Assembly (NCBI RefSeq): GCF_030295405.1
Contig: NZ_AP027080.1
Span: 3,642,001 to 3,706,000 of the forward strand
Source: Mesoterricola silvestris
GTDB lineage: Bacteria > Acidobacteriota > Holophagae > Holophagales > Holophagaceae
Length of the DNA stretch: 64,000 nucleotides
Reading direction: 5' to 3'
Under the pieces are notes generated by a model that saw nothing but the letters and a program-made list of their open reading frames with translations, made no database searches and was not told the origin of the DNA. The position numbers were made by a program, and so were the translations under genes. Shown piece by piece: positions 37,250-44,979 of this stretch. Within the stretch, counting starts at the first letter, position 1, and each line of letters begins with the position of its first letter.

Positions 37250-38789
37250 GTGTCCGGGTAGCAAAGGGGCCACTGGCTCCAGTAGGTTTGAAGTTGCGAG
37301 CAAGCAAGCCTACGAAAGGAAGCCAATGGCCGAGTTGAAGTTTGAGGTCCCCGAGGGGACTGTGGAAGGACTGTTTTCGCAGCCAGGAGGCGAGGGCTTC
37401 CGAGTGCTGGTGGAAGCCGTGGCCCAGGCCCTGATCAACAGCCAGGCCGACGCCCATTTCGAGGCGCCCTGGAACGCCCGGGGCATGGAACGGCCTAACG
37501 GCTATCGCAATGGCTACAAGGATCGTGGCTTCCAGACCGTGGCCGGCGCCCTGGAGCTATCTGTACCGCAGGCCCGGAACGGCTCCTTCCGGCCGGCCCT
37601 ATTCGAGCGCTGGCAGAGATCCGAGCGCGCCCTGCTGGCCGCTTGCGGCCAGATGGTGCTGGCCGGGGTGTCCAACCGGAACGTGAGCAGGCTGGCGGAG
37701 GAGGCCTTCGGGGCAGAGGTCAGTCCCAGCCTGGTATCCCAGATCCTAAAGGACATCGAGCCGGCCGTGGAAGCGTTTCGGACCCGGCCCTTGGGTGCCT
37801 TTCCGTATCTCCTCGTTGACGCCCGGTTCGACAAAGTCCGGGAAGGCCACCGCGTCCGCAGCCGGGCCTTCCTATGGGCTGCTGGGGTCAACGAGAAGGG
37901 GGAGCGAGAGGTCCTGGGCTGGCTGGATTGGGGCGGAGAGACCGAGGTGGCCTGGGAGGGCCTGTTCAAGGACCTGAAGGGTCGTGGCCTGCATGGGGTC
38001 GACCTGCTGGTCTCGGACGCCCACGAGGGCCTCTGCCAGGCCGCGACGAAGGCGTTTCCCGGATCGAGCTGGCAGGAGTGCCAGGCGCACTTCCTCCGCA
38101 GGTCGATCGAGCAGGTCAAGGCGGCGGACCAGAAGGCCTTCCGGGAAGACGTGAGGGCCGTGCTCCACGCCGTGGACTACGTCCGGTCGCAGGAGTTGCT
38201 CGGTCTGCTGAGGGCGCGCTGGGAGGAGAAATCGCCCAAGGCAGTGGACTACGTGGAGGAGCACCTGGACAGCCTCCAGGCCGTCCTGGCGCTACCCGAG
38301 GGCCATCATAAGCGGCTGCGGACGACCAATATGGTCGAGCGATTCAACCAGGAGCTGAAGCGAAAGAGCCGACTGGTGCGGGTTTGGCCCAATGCGGAAA
38401 GCCGGGAACGCGTCTACGGGGCGCTTCTCATGGAACAGAACGAGGCCTGGACCGGCCAGGCATGGGTGCACATGGGGGGACCGGCGTGATCTTGTTCCTA
38501 TGGTCGCTCCATGCCCTGATGGCGCCGACCCATGCTCTGTGGAGCGTGCTCAGGCATGGAAAGCCTGTGGACTGCGCTTCGCGCACCGGCCCTGCGGGCC
38601 TGCCCGCACCCTTTCCACACCCTCGGGCTGCGCCTGGAGACCGCTGCGCGTTCTCCACATGCCCCACAGCGGATGGTCATCAGCAGGAATCTGATCGGTT
38701 TCGCCGGGCCGGGCGGGGTCCGCCTGCGGCTGCCCGCCCTAGACTGAGGAAATCCCTACTGGAGCGGACTTACAGAAAATTCTGGACAC
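37250..38789 (+). mobile_element. IS256-family insertion sequence
   Basis: About 1540 bp. The left end begins GTGTCCGGGTAGC and the right end finishes ATTCTGGACAC; both terminal repeats share GTGTCC at the tip and GCTCCAGTAGG about 30 bp inside, with a less conserved middle. One intact transposase gene lies within. No target duplication of 8-9 bp is visible at the ends as drawn, so the ends may be off by a few bases or the element has recombined. It splits a cassette gene. Confidence 0.8.
37326..38489 (+). CDS. IS256-family (Mutator-type) transposase
   Basis: A 387-residue protein. Mutator-type landmarks: ERPNGYRNGYKDRGFQTVAG near residue 57, LSVPQARNGSFRPALFERWQR near 78, the first catalytic Asp in YLLVDARFDKVREGHRV near 160, the second in GVDLLVSDAHEGL near 225, and the conserved Glu region RTTNMVERFNQELKRKSR near 340. 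It appears complete and could be active. It is in plus orientation, opposite to the cassette gene it interrupts. Confidence 0.95.
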   Translation: MAELKFEVPEGTVEGLFSQPGGEGFRVLVEAVAQALINSQADAHFEAPWNARGMERPNGYRNGYKDRGFQTVAGALELSVPQARNGSFRPALFERWQRSERALLAACGQMVLAGVSNRNVSRLAEEAFGAEVSPSLVSQILKDIEPAVEAFRTRPLGAFPYLLVDARFDKVREGHRVRSRAFLWAAGVNEKGEREVLGWLDWGGETEVAWEGLFKDLKGRGLHGVDLLVSDAHEGLCQAATKAFPGSSWQECQAHFLRRSIEQVKAADQKAFREDVRAVLHAVDYVRSQELLGLLRARWEEKSPKAVDYVEEHLDSLQAVLALPEGHHKRLRTTNMVERFNQELKRKSRLVRVWPNAESRERVYGALLMEQNEAWTGQAWVHMGGPA

Positions 38790-39116
38790 AACTGTGCCAT
38801 CGGCCCACCACCCAGTAGGCTTCTCAGAGAAATCTGAAGCTGCCTTAGCGAGCCCAAGAATTCTCAGCGTCACTTCCTGGGGAATGACGGTTTGGAAGAC
38901 TGCCTCAGTTAGCTTCCCCTGGTCTGTGAAAGGCATCCCTCTCTTGGTGACATTCAACGTTCCATCCCGCGAAAGTGAAAGCAGAAACTCGTCAGCTCCA
39001 GGCAACCCACCGCCGGTGTGCAGTTTCATGGATCGTGGTTCACCAGCCACGACCGTGGACATGGCGAGCCCAGCGATTACTGCAATTCGGGTTGGAAAAG
39101 CGAAGACAAGTCTCAT
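38790..39116 (-). pseudogene. cassette 10 gene, N-terminal half, cut by IS256-family element
   Basis: From an ATG at 39116 the frame starts with a signal peptide (FAFPTRIAVIAGLAMSTVVAG) and continues PGADEFLLSLSRDGTLNVT, QTVIPQEVTLRILGLAKAA and KPTGWWADGT, where the insertion element begins. The truncated reading frame ends inside the element at 38739. The remaining half is at 37051-37249. Intact, it would be a periplasmic or exported protein of unknown function. Confidence 0.7.
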
Positions 39117-39156
39117 CGGGGTGCTCTTAACGCTGAATTAATTCGGTGTGGGTGCT

Positions 39157-39282
39157 GCCTAACGCCGAAGTTGAGTCGGCCCCAACCTTGCGGCGCGAGT
39201 GGAGGAGAAGGAAGGTTGGAAAGACGATACCACCAAGGGGAGAAGTGCAGGTTGGGGTCCGACCTCGAACGCTGGGTTAGGA
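39157..39282 (-). repeat. attC site 4
   Basis: 126 bp; starts GCCTAACGCC, ends GGGTTAGGA. Class A. A lone TTAACGCTGAA half-site remnant lies just outside at 39127. Confidence 0.9.
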
Positions 39283-39355
39283 CCGGCACGCACAAATTCC
39301 CTCGTTGGGGCGGCGCCGTGGGACTGGGATTCGAGGTTAAAATCCTGCTGGAATT

Positions 39356-39745
39356 TTACTTGGGTTTTACCAGAGAAATGGCACGTTTGACTGCCTGAAT
39401 AATCTCAGGGTTTGAGTTCATCGGTGGAAATTGGTCGCAATACTTCGAAGCCCGGCGAAGCGCTTCTATTGAGTTGGGGTTGTCGTGTTTAAAGTGCTCG
39501 ACGTAAATCCCAAGACTGGTGATGTCGCCTGCGAGGAGGATTTCCTGCTCAGCAATTGCCTCCTCGTTTTTGGCGGTCCTAAGCTGTCGAAGGAGCCGAA
39601 CGCGTTCAAATGTTGATGCGCAATACCGCCATTCAGAAGTTTCCGCATTGGATTTGATCCTATACCTGGTTGCCAGCCACCCTCCGACAATGCCGCCGAT
39701 AATGGCCGTCGCGATTGGAATAATGATGTGCCGGTTTACGCGCAT
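39356..39745 (-). CDS. cassette 9: hypothetical single-pass membrane protein
   Basis: A 129-residue protein starting 7 bp from attC site 5; its Shine-Dalgarno is the AGGA of that site's R' box (GTTAGGA then ATCCAC then ATG). One N-terminal helix (HIIIPIATAIIGGIVGGWLA) anchors a soluble helical domain (TFERVRLLRQLRTAKNEEAI, LGIYVEHFKHDN). Not recognised; the family is unknown to me. Lower GC than core genes, as for most cassettes here. Confidence 0.68.
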   Translation of the reverse strand: MRVNRHIIIPIATAIIGGIVGGWLATRYRIKSNAETSEWRYCASTFERVRLLRQLRTAKNEEAIAEQEILLAGDITSLGIYVEHFKHDNPNSIEALRRASKYCDQFPPMNSNPEIIQAVKRAISLVKPK

Positions 39746-39751
39746 GTGGAT

Positions 39752-39877
39752 TCCTAACGCCGAAGTTGAGTCGGCCCCAACCTGGAGGCGCGAGTGGGGG
39801 AGAGGGGAGGCAGGAACGACGATACCACCAAGGGGAGAAGGGCAGGTTGGGGTCCGACCTCGAACGCTGGGTTAGGA
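39752..39877 (-). repeat. attC site 5
   Basis: 126 bp; starts TCCTAACGCC, ends GGTTAGGA. Class A. Confidence 0.9.
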
Positions 39878-40050
39878 CCGGCGCGTGAATAGCACCTCGT
39901 TGGGGCGGCGCAGAGAAGCCCGCCTACCCCTACCGTGGCCTTTGAGGGAGTCGCTTCAGGACACGGCGCGAAGGGCAATGCCGGTGAAAAGGTGCCAGGG
40001 ATGTAGGTAACAAGCAAAGACCCTTACATTGATTTGCGCCCCGCATTCGT

Positions 40051-40401
40051 TCAACGATTTGGCCCCATGCAAATCATGAGGATGAAGAGCAACAGGATGG
40101 TTGTGTTCCAGGCCAGAATGCAAAGACGCAAACGGCGAAGATATTTCAGGGCCTCGGGTACAGTCTCCGCCCATGTAGGCGTCTTAAAAAGGAGCCGGAA
40201 GGAAAGTCGATTAACGGCAAGGCGGCTTCTGATGGCGGTGCATTCAGGTGCCCTCCAAATGAAGCCGCTTGGCTTACCATCGGCTTCCCAATCTTTTCGG
40301 GCAGACTCGTACTCAAGACGGATTACCTGATCGAATGAAAGGAAGCCGAGGATTAGGACGGCGAGAGCAGGGATCATGATTACTGGGAACAGGAACTCCA
40401 A
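40051..40401 (-). CDS. cassette 8: hypothetical two-helix membrane protein
   Basis: A 116-residue protein from TTG 40401 (GAGGAAATCACA upstream). Helix one is FLFPVIMIPALAVLILGFLSF, helix two is ILAWNTTILLLFILMICMG near the C-terminus. The loop contains ARKDWEADGKPSGFIWRAPE, a W-x-x-D-G-K-P pattern I have seen in small uncharacterised membrane proteins. Function unknown. Downstream of the half-sites at 40452-40515 and followed by attC site 5. Confidence 0.62.
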   Translation of the reverse strand: MEFLFPVIMIPALAVLILGFLSFDQVIRLEYESARKDWEADGKPSGFIWRAPECTAIRSRLAVNRLSFRLLFKTPTWAETVPEALKYLRRLRLCILAWNTTILLLFILMICMGPNR

Positions 40402-40451
40402 TTGTGATTTCCTCGGTGGTGTCTGGCCCTGAATGGGGAGGTGGTGGGTGG

Positions 40452-40515
40452 TCCTAACGCTGACTGGGCTTGTGCTAGGAACCGCCTAACGCTGACTGGG
40501 CTGTGGCTGCGTGAA
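40452..40515 (-). repeat. two tandem attC half-sites
   Basis: CCTAACGCTGACTGGGCT occurs twice in a row (40452 and 40484), each an R' end without its R'' partner. The ACGCTGACTGGGCTG unit also occurs in the two copies of the geneless cassette. These look like scars of past deletion or one-ended recombination. Confidence 0.6.
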
Positions 40516-40638
40516 GCCTAACGCCCGGCTTGACCGGCCCCAAAGTGGCGGCGCCGTTGGCGGAGAAGGATGGTGGGGTTCGAGGAGACTCGGTGGGATG
40601 AATGCACTTTGGGGTCCGGGTCGAAGCGATGGTTAGGC
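40516..40638 (-). repeat. attC site 6
   Basis: 123 bp; starts GCCTAACGCC, ends GGTTAGGC. Class B: inner stem CCCCAAAGTG / CACTTTGGGG. Confidence 0.88.
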
Positions 40639-40728
40639 AGACGGGGGTTTCGTGATGAGACCCGAGAACCGGCGCGGTGGGGCAATGCCGCTGGGTGGAA
40701 CGACTGCATAGGGGACAATTGAGGATAA

Positions 40729-40790
40729 GCCTAACGCCCTTTGGCCTGGCAGGTAAGGTACCTCTGGCCAGTTCTGGCTGACGAGGTGAG
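40729..40790 (-). repeat. attC half-site
   Basis: GCCTAACGCCCTTTGGCC begins as an R' end, but no GTTAG-type R'' end follows within 150 bp. It separates attC site 6 from the higBA genes. Confidence 0.45.
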
Positions 40791-40861
40791 GGTGAAGAAG
40801 GCGAATTCATCCTTGCACGGTATTCGTGTATGTCTATCATGAAGGGATAGGAGGCTGGCGA

Positions 40862-41152
40862 GTGATTGTGACCTTTGGCGATTTGTCAACGAAGGCCCTT
40901 TACGACGGCAGCCCCCGGAAGGACTTCAAAGCCATTCCTCCTAACATCCACAGTTCAGCGCTGAGGAAGCTCGACATGCTCAATGCTGCAACGACCCTTG
41001 GTGATTTGCGGTCGCCGCCAGGCAACCGTCTTGAGGCCCTTGAGGGAGATTTGGCGGGCTGGCACAGCATTCGGATCAACGATCAATGGCGAATCATATT
41101 CCGCTGGCAAGGTTCCGACGCTGCAGACGTTCATATAGTCGATTACCACTGA
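40862..41152 (+). CDS. higB: cassette 7: HigB-type RelE/ParE toxin
   Basis: A 96-residue toxin from GTG 40862 with a strong AGGAGG Shine-Dalgarno; a longer frame from 40826 lacks one. The family pattern is complete: VIVTFGDLSTKALYDG near the start, FKAIPPNIHSSALRKLDML near 21, DLRSPPGNRLEALEGDLAG near 48, and WHSIRINDQWRIIF near 68, ending in VDYH. HigB is a ribosome-dependent mRNA interferase. Together with higA it forms a toxin-antitoxin cassette that lies opposite to the array and must carry its own promoter. Confidence 0.92.
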   Translation: MIVTFGDLSTKALYDGSPRKDFKAIPPNIHSSALRKLDMLNAATTLGDLRSPPGNRLEALEGDLAGWHSIRINDQWRIIFRWQGSDAADVHIVDYH

Positions 41153-41159
41153 GGCTGCC

Positions 41160-41447
41160 ATGATTCCGACCCACCGCATTCCGACCCATCCGGGAGAAAT
41201 CCTCCTTGAGGAGTTCCTGGTGCCGATGGCCATCACCCAGGTTCATCTGGCAGGCCATATCGGGGTACCTACGCAGCGGGTTAATGAATTGATCCGCGGC
41301 AAGCGTGGGGTGACGCCTGATACTGCCTGGTTGCTGAGCAAGGCCTTTAGCACCAGCCCTGAATTTTGGCTGAACCTGCAAACTGCATATGACCTAGCCA
41401 AGGCTCGTCCCCATCGAACGATCAGACCAATGGGGAAGGTCAGCTAG
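41160..41447 (+). CDS. higA: cassette 7: HigA-type antitoxin
   Basis: A 95-residue XRE-family helix-turn-helix protein. It opens with the HigA signature PTHPGEILLEEFLVPMAITQ, then the recognition region LAGHIGVPTQRVNELIRGKRGVT near residue 38, and ends TSPEFWLNLQTAYDLAKA. It starts 7 bp after higB and neutralises it while repressing the operon. TA cassettes are thought to stabilise integron arrays; here it stands in the middle of the array. Confidence 0.93.
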   Translation: MIPTHRIPTHPGEILLEEFLVPMAITQVHLAGHIGVPTQRVNELIRGKRGVTPDTAWLLSKAFSTSPEFWLNLQTAYDLAKARPHRTIRPMGKVS

Positions 41448-41505
41448 GCATTGATGCGGTTCGTGTTGGGTATACCACGCGCTGAACCGCCGCGGATTGG
41501 GTGAC

Positions 41506-41630
41506 GCCTAACGCCGAAGTTGAGTCGGTCCGAACCTGGCGGCGCGAGTGAAGGAGAAGGGAGGCTGGAATGACGATACCACCAGGGGAGAAGTGCCGGT
41601 TGGGGTCCGACCTCGAACGCTGGGTTAGGA
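41506..41630 (-). repeat. attC site 8
   Basis: 125 bp; starts GCCTAACGCC, ends GGGTTAGGA. Class A with CCGAACC in the left arm and GGTTGGGG on the right. Confidence 0.9.
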
Positions 41631-41642
41631 CCGGCGCGCCCA

Positions 41643-42050
41643 TCATGCCGCGGTAGGACGGCGCCCGAACTCGTTCTTGTGTTTGTGTAACCCAAAGATG
41701 ATGAGACAGTTCACGAACCCTAAAGCGAAGACAAGAAGAACCACTAACCCAAAAGGTGGTTGGGGCTTCATTGGCATTGAATCCACGCCCGCCCATTTAC
41801 CGAGGATCCCGAAGGGAATGATCAGCATCAGGTAGAAGTGAAGGCTGAGGGCCACGAATCTGGCGAGCCTGAACCTTAGCCAGAGCCCAGCCACTAGGCC
41901 TGGCCAGAAAATCAGGCCAATGATGCCGAAGGTCAAGTGTCCGTGAACTACGGCTCGGACGTGCAGACAGGCAAGGAATAGGTAAAAAGCTGAAAGAAGC
42001 CAAAGAACCCATCGAATCGGCAATTCCAGATGCTTAAGGTTTGCCCACAT
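41643..42050 (-). CDS. cassette 6: hypothetical polytopic membrane protein
   Basis: A 135-residue protein with four membrane segments: WVLWLLSAFYLFLACLHV, TFGIIGLIFWPGLVAGLWL, ALSLHFYLMLIIPFGILG and FGLVVLLVFALGFVNCLIIFG. It starts 7 bp from attC site 9, whose R' box (GTTAGGG) supplies the Shine-Dalgarno. Short polar loops, no catalytic motif. Function unknown. Confidence 0.72.
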   Translation of the reverse strand: MWANLKHLELPIRWVLWLLSAFYLFLACLHVRAVVHGHLTFGIIGLIFWPGLVAGLWLRFRLARFVALSLHFYLMLIIPFGILGKWAGVDSMPMKPQPPFGLVVLLVFALGFVNCLIIFGLHKHKNEFGRRPTAA

Positions 42051-42056
42051 GGGATA

Positions 42057-42182
42057 CCCTAACGCTGGCGTTGACCGGCCCCAGCCTGGCGGCGCGGATG
42101 AAGGAGAAGGAAGGTTGAAGATGCCGAAAGCATAGCAGGAGCCACTGAAGGCTGGGGTCCGGGGTCGAACGCATGGTTAGGC
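42057..42182 (-). repeat. attC site 9
   Basis: 126 bp; starts CCCTAACGC, ends TGGTTAGGC. Class C: inner stem CCCCAGCCT / GGCTGGGG. Confidence 0.9.
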
Positions 42183-42243
42183 AGTCGGCGAAGAGAAAGA
42201 CCTTGCGAGTTCGCGGCGCGATGGGGCAATGCCGCAGGGTAGG

Positions 42244-42720
42244 TTACCGATTTGGGATTCGTGGGGGCCGAAGCTTGGTGTGGCATTTTTGCGCCTCGGC
42301 CTGAGCAAGGTTCAGTAGATATGCCTTCATCATGGCATATTGCCTATCGTCATAAATGCAGATGTGGTATCGGAAGATCTCGTCATCAGAGGTTCGAAAT
42401 GAGCAGATTTCTCGTACTCCGTAACCCTTTCCGAGTTCTTTAAAGTCCTTCGGCAACTTCTCGTCAAAACAGTCTTCGATGATGGTGCCGAACACCTCGC
42501 GAATCGGGATAGGGACAGAGTACCCCTTGATTTGGATTGTTCGTGGATCATCAATGCCTCGGACAAGTTCCGCGACAGGCGGAAGATGGTCTTCGAGGCT
42601 GTAAATGTACCGGGCAAGCCCCGGGACCGTTTTCACTTTACGCAGGCGCTCGATTGAACCTGCCATGGCTGGTGACACGATCAGGCCTGCAAGTAGAAAA
42701 GCGAGCAAATGACAACGCAT
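42244..42720 (-). CDS. cassette 5: hypothetical exported protein
   Basis: A 158-residue protein with a signal peptide (LLAFLLAGLIVSPAMAG). The mature part holds RKVKTVPGLARYIYSLEDH, IPIREVFGTIIEDCFDEKL and FRYHICIYDDRQYAMMKAYL; two of its cysteines could pair outside the cytoplasm. Its Shine-Dalgarno (TTAGGT) comes from the R' half-site at 42729, immediately before the start. Not recognised. Confidence 0.65.
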   Translation of the reverse strand: MRCHLLAFLLAGLIVSPAMAGSIERLRKVKTVPGLARYIYSLEDHLPPVAELVRGIDDPRTIQIKGYSVPIPIREVFGTIIEDCFDEKLPKDFKELGKGYGVREICSFRTSDDEIFRYHICIYDDRQYAMMKAYLLNLAQAEAQKCHTKLRPPRIPNR

Positions 42721-42728
42721 GGGAAATA

Positions 42729-42759
42729 CCTAACGCAGAAATGATGCGGGCTGGGTGAT
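42729..42759 (-). repeat. attC half-site
   Basis: CCTAACGCAGAAATGATG is a second R'-like end directly beside attC site 10 and lacks its own R''. It provides the Shine-Dalgarno of the cassette 5 gene. Confidence 0.5.
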
Positions 42760-42882
42760 GCCTAACGCAGAAGCTGACCGGCCCCAAAGTGGCGGCGCGG
42801 TTGGCGGAGAAGGACGATGGGGTTCAAGGAGCGCTGGTGGCATGAAGGCACTTTGGGGTCCGGGTCGAGCGCAAGGTTAGGC
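42760..42882 (-). repeat. attC site 10
   Basis: 123 bp; starts GCCTAACGC, ends GGTTAGGC. Class B: inner stem CCCCAAAGTG / CACTTTGGGG. Confidence 0.9.
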
Positions 42883-42979
42883 AGACGGACGTTTGGTGAT
42901 GTGATCCAAGGCGCGGCGCGATGGGGCAATGCCGCTGGGCGGAACGACTGCGACGGGAGCGATGGTGCAAAGGGCGGCG

Positions 42980-43558
42980 TCACTTTGGGCAGGGTTCAGA
43001 GAAACTGGTGAATTTCATTTTTCCTGGGGGACGGTGCATTCTCGTGATTCGTTTGATTTCGCCGCCAGTGGTGACTTGATAGATGATTTTGAACTCGGTA
43101 GGGAGGCCGGGCTGATCACTGTGCCCTTCGGCACCAACTTCCAAGACGTTCGGTGATAGCCAACGTCTGCCAACGACATAGTAGTGGATATTCCAGATGT
43201 CATCCGGGAAGGCCTTGAGGATCAGGCCATCGATGGAAAGTTGATTTTGAGGTGCGGAGAGGTTGATGATCATTGATTCTGCGACGTTTGACCCAGGGTA
43301 ATCGGTCAAAGCTAATGTGGCGCTGTCTGGCGACCAGAGAGCGGTCAAGTAGCGGTCGAAATGGTAAATTTCACTTTCTGATTTACCTTTCAGGCACCTA
43401 AGAATCAAATGGAAATCCTCTGAACCTGGCTTGCCTAGACAGAAGATTTCATATTCGCCATTCGGCGAGCGAAGTCGCTGTTTGCTTGGCCAACGCCCTT
43501 CCTTAGCCTGCCCAAAGGTGGTGAGGGCGACGATGAGGAGCAATAGAAGGGCTTTCAC
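42980..43558 (-). CDS. cassette 4: hypothetical exported protein
   Basis: A 192-residue protein from GTG 43558 (AGGAAG upstream) with a signal peptide (ALLLLLIVALTTFGQA). The mature part alternates short strands: RLRSPNGEYEIFCLG near residue 28, WSPDSATLALTDYPGSN near 75 and VGRRWLSPNVLEVGAEGH near 128. The SPDS...LALTD motif resembles a WD/TolB-like propeller blade, too short for a complete propeller. Function unknown. Confidence 0.68.
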   Translation of the reverse strand: MKALLLLLIVALTTFGQAKEGRWPSKQRLRSPNGEYEIFCLGKPGSEDFHLILRCLKGKSESEIYHFDRYLTALWSPDSATLALTDYPGSNVAESMIINLSAPQNQLSIDGLILKAFPDDIWNIHYYVVGRRWLSPNVLEVGAEGHSDQPGLPTEFKIIYQVTTGGEIKRITRMHRPPGKMKFTSFSEPCPK

Positions 43559-43596
43559 GATGCTTCCTGGCGATTAATTGCTGCGGGCTGGGGGAT

Positions 43597-43722
43597 GCCT
43601 AACGCCGAAGTTGAGTCGGCCCCAACCTGGCGGCGCGAGTGGAGGAGAAGGGAGGTTGGAATGACGATACCACCAAGGGGAGAAGTGCAGGTTGGGGTCT
43701 GACCTCGAACGCTTGGTTAGGA
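43597..43722 (-). repeat. attC site 11
   Basis: 126 bp; starts GCCTAACGCC, ends GGTTAGGA. Class A, with a TTGGTTAGG R'' end shared only with attC site 13. Confidence 0.92.
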
Positions 43723-43987
43723 CCGGCGCGTGAATATTACCTCGTTGGGACGACGCGGTGGGATAGGCGCGCAGTTGAAGCGCCCGGAGGTTGACGTCGC
43801 TGATTGCAGATCGAGCTGCTGCTTGCCCTGGTGATGTAGCTCTGGGCTTTTCTCCCACTGAGGCCGGCGCGGATAAGCCCGCCTACCTTGACCTTCGAGC
43901 GATCCGCAGCGTGACGCGGCGCAATGCGGGGCCCTCGGGTTCAGCTCGCCCCCTGCCCTCACGCTGACTGGGCTGGGGCTTGGTGAA
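43723..43987 (-). repeat. cassette 3: geneless cassette, second copy
   Basis: 265 bp without a credible gene. Together with attC site 11 it matches the segment 44589-44986 over about 398 bp with no difference I can see. It begins with the conserved ACCGGCGCG extension and ends CTGGGGCTTGGTGAA before the next attC. Confidence 0.85.
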
Positions 43988-44113
43988 GCCTAACGCACGG
44001 CTTGACCGGCCCCAGCCCTGGCGGCGCTGTCAGCGGAGAAGTTCGATTGGAGATGACGAAGAACTGATTGGGGTGAAACAGGGCTGGGGTCCGAGTCGAA
44101 GCGATGGTTAGGC
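43988..44113 (-). repeat. attC site 12
   Basis: 126 bp; starts GCCTAACGCA, ends TGGTTAGGC. Class B/C intermediate: inner stem CCCCAGCCCTGG / CAGGGCTGGGG. Confidence 0.9.
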
Positions 44114-44258
44114 AGGCGATGGCTCTGTGATGAGACCCGAGACGCGGCGTGATACGTCAATACCGCTGGGTGGAACAACTGCAATGGTAACGATGGGGGG
44201 AATGCTACCACCCTTCTGCACGTGAATATGCTGGGTTGCTAGGCAATTGCGACCTCGA

Positions 44259-44549
44259 TTAGAAGTAAACCCAAGTGCCTCGGCTACCCTCAAATTCAAA
44301 TTCGGCCTGGTCAATGGCTTCGGCAATTGCGGAGTGCCAGGTATCGGAGCAGACAACCCAGTTTGCATCACACCCGAAGAGGTAAAAGGAGCCCTCGCCT
44401 TTGTCGTGGCAAATGGCAAGGCCGGAGGATGGTTCAAGTTTTGGGTTTGCTACTCGATGAGCCGTGCTGCCTGTTTGGCGATGGCGGCCATCAATCGGTG
44501 TGAAGCAAACGACTTCTATCCCACCGAGTTCTCTTGGGCAAGCGACCAT
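44259..44549 (-). CDS. cassette 2: hypothetical protein
   Basis: A 96-residue protein. Its C-terminal half, FYLFGCDANWVVCSDTWH then SAIAEAIDQAEFEFEG, has the look of small immunity-like or uncharacterised proteins with an alpha/beta fold and ends in a W-x-Y-F tail. No signal or membrane helix. The cassette sits between the two identical geneless cassettes. Confidence 0.6.
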   Translation of the reverse strand: MVACPRELGGIEVVCFTPIDGRHRQTGSTAHRVANPKLEPSSGLAICHDKGEGSFYLFGCDANWVVCSDTWHSAIAEAIDQAEFEFEGSRGTWVYF

Positions 44550-44588
44550 TGTTTATGCCTCAATGAGAATTGCTGGGAGATGGGAGAT

Positions 44589-44714
44589 GCCTAACGCCGA
44601 AGTTGAGTCGGCCCCAACCTGGCGGCGCGAGTGGAGGAGAAGGGAGGTTGGAATGACGATACCACCAAGGGGAGAAGTGCAGGTTGGGGTCTGACCTCGA
44701 ACGCTTGGTTAGGA
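44589..44714 (-). repeat. attC site 13
   Basis: 126 bp; starts GCCTAACGCC, ends GGTTAGGA. Class A, identical by eye to attC site 11. It is the first attC after the head of the array. Confidence 0.92.
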
Positions 44715-44979
44715 CCGGCGCGTGAATATTACCTCGTTGGGACGACGCGGTGGGATAGGCGCGCAGTTGAAGCGCCCGGAGGTTGACGTCGCTGATTGCA
44801 GATCGAGCTGCTGCTTGCCCTGGTGATGTAGCTCTGGGCTTTTCTCCCACTGAGGCCGGCGCGGATAAGCCCGCCTACCTTGACCTTCGAGCGATCCGCA
44901 GCGTGACGCGGCGCAATGCGGGGCCCTCGGGTTCAGCTCGCCCCCTGCCCTCACGCTGACTGGGCTGGGGCTTGGTGAA
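44715..44979 (-). repeat. cassette 1: geneless cassette, first copy
   Basis: 265 bp with no gene; the head-proximal copy of the 398-bp duplicated cassette. It lies directly against the attI-like core at 44980-44986. A promoter function for the array is possible but no clear -35/-10 pair was found. Confidence 0.85.

Noticed and set aside
37250-37326. The 91-residue minus-strand frame 37051-37326 as an intact gene
   Set aside because: Its first 25 residues lie inside the IS end; the frame is a chimera created by the insertion.
43574-44850. Small near-identical proteins such as the MGEKPRATSPGQ frames
   Set aside because: They are translations through attC sites and the duplicated geneless cassette; the repeated peptides reflect the DNA repeat, not genes.
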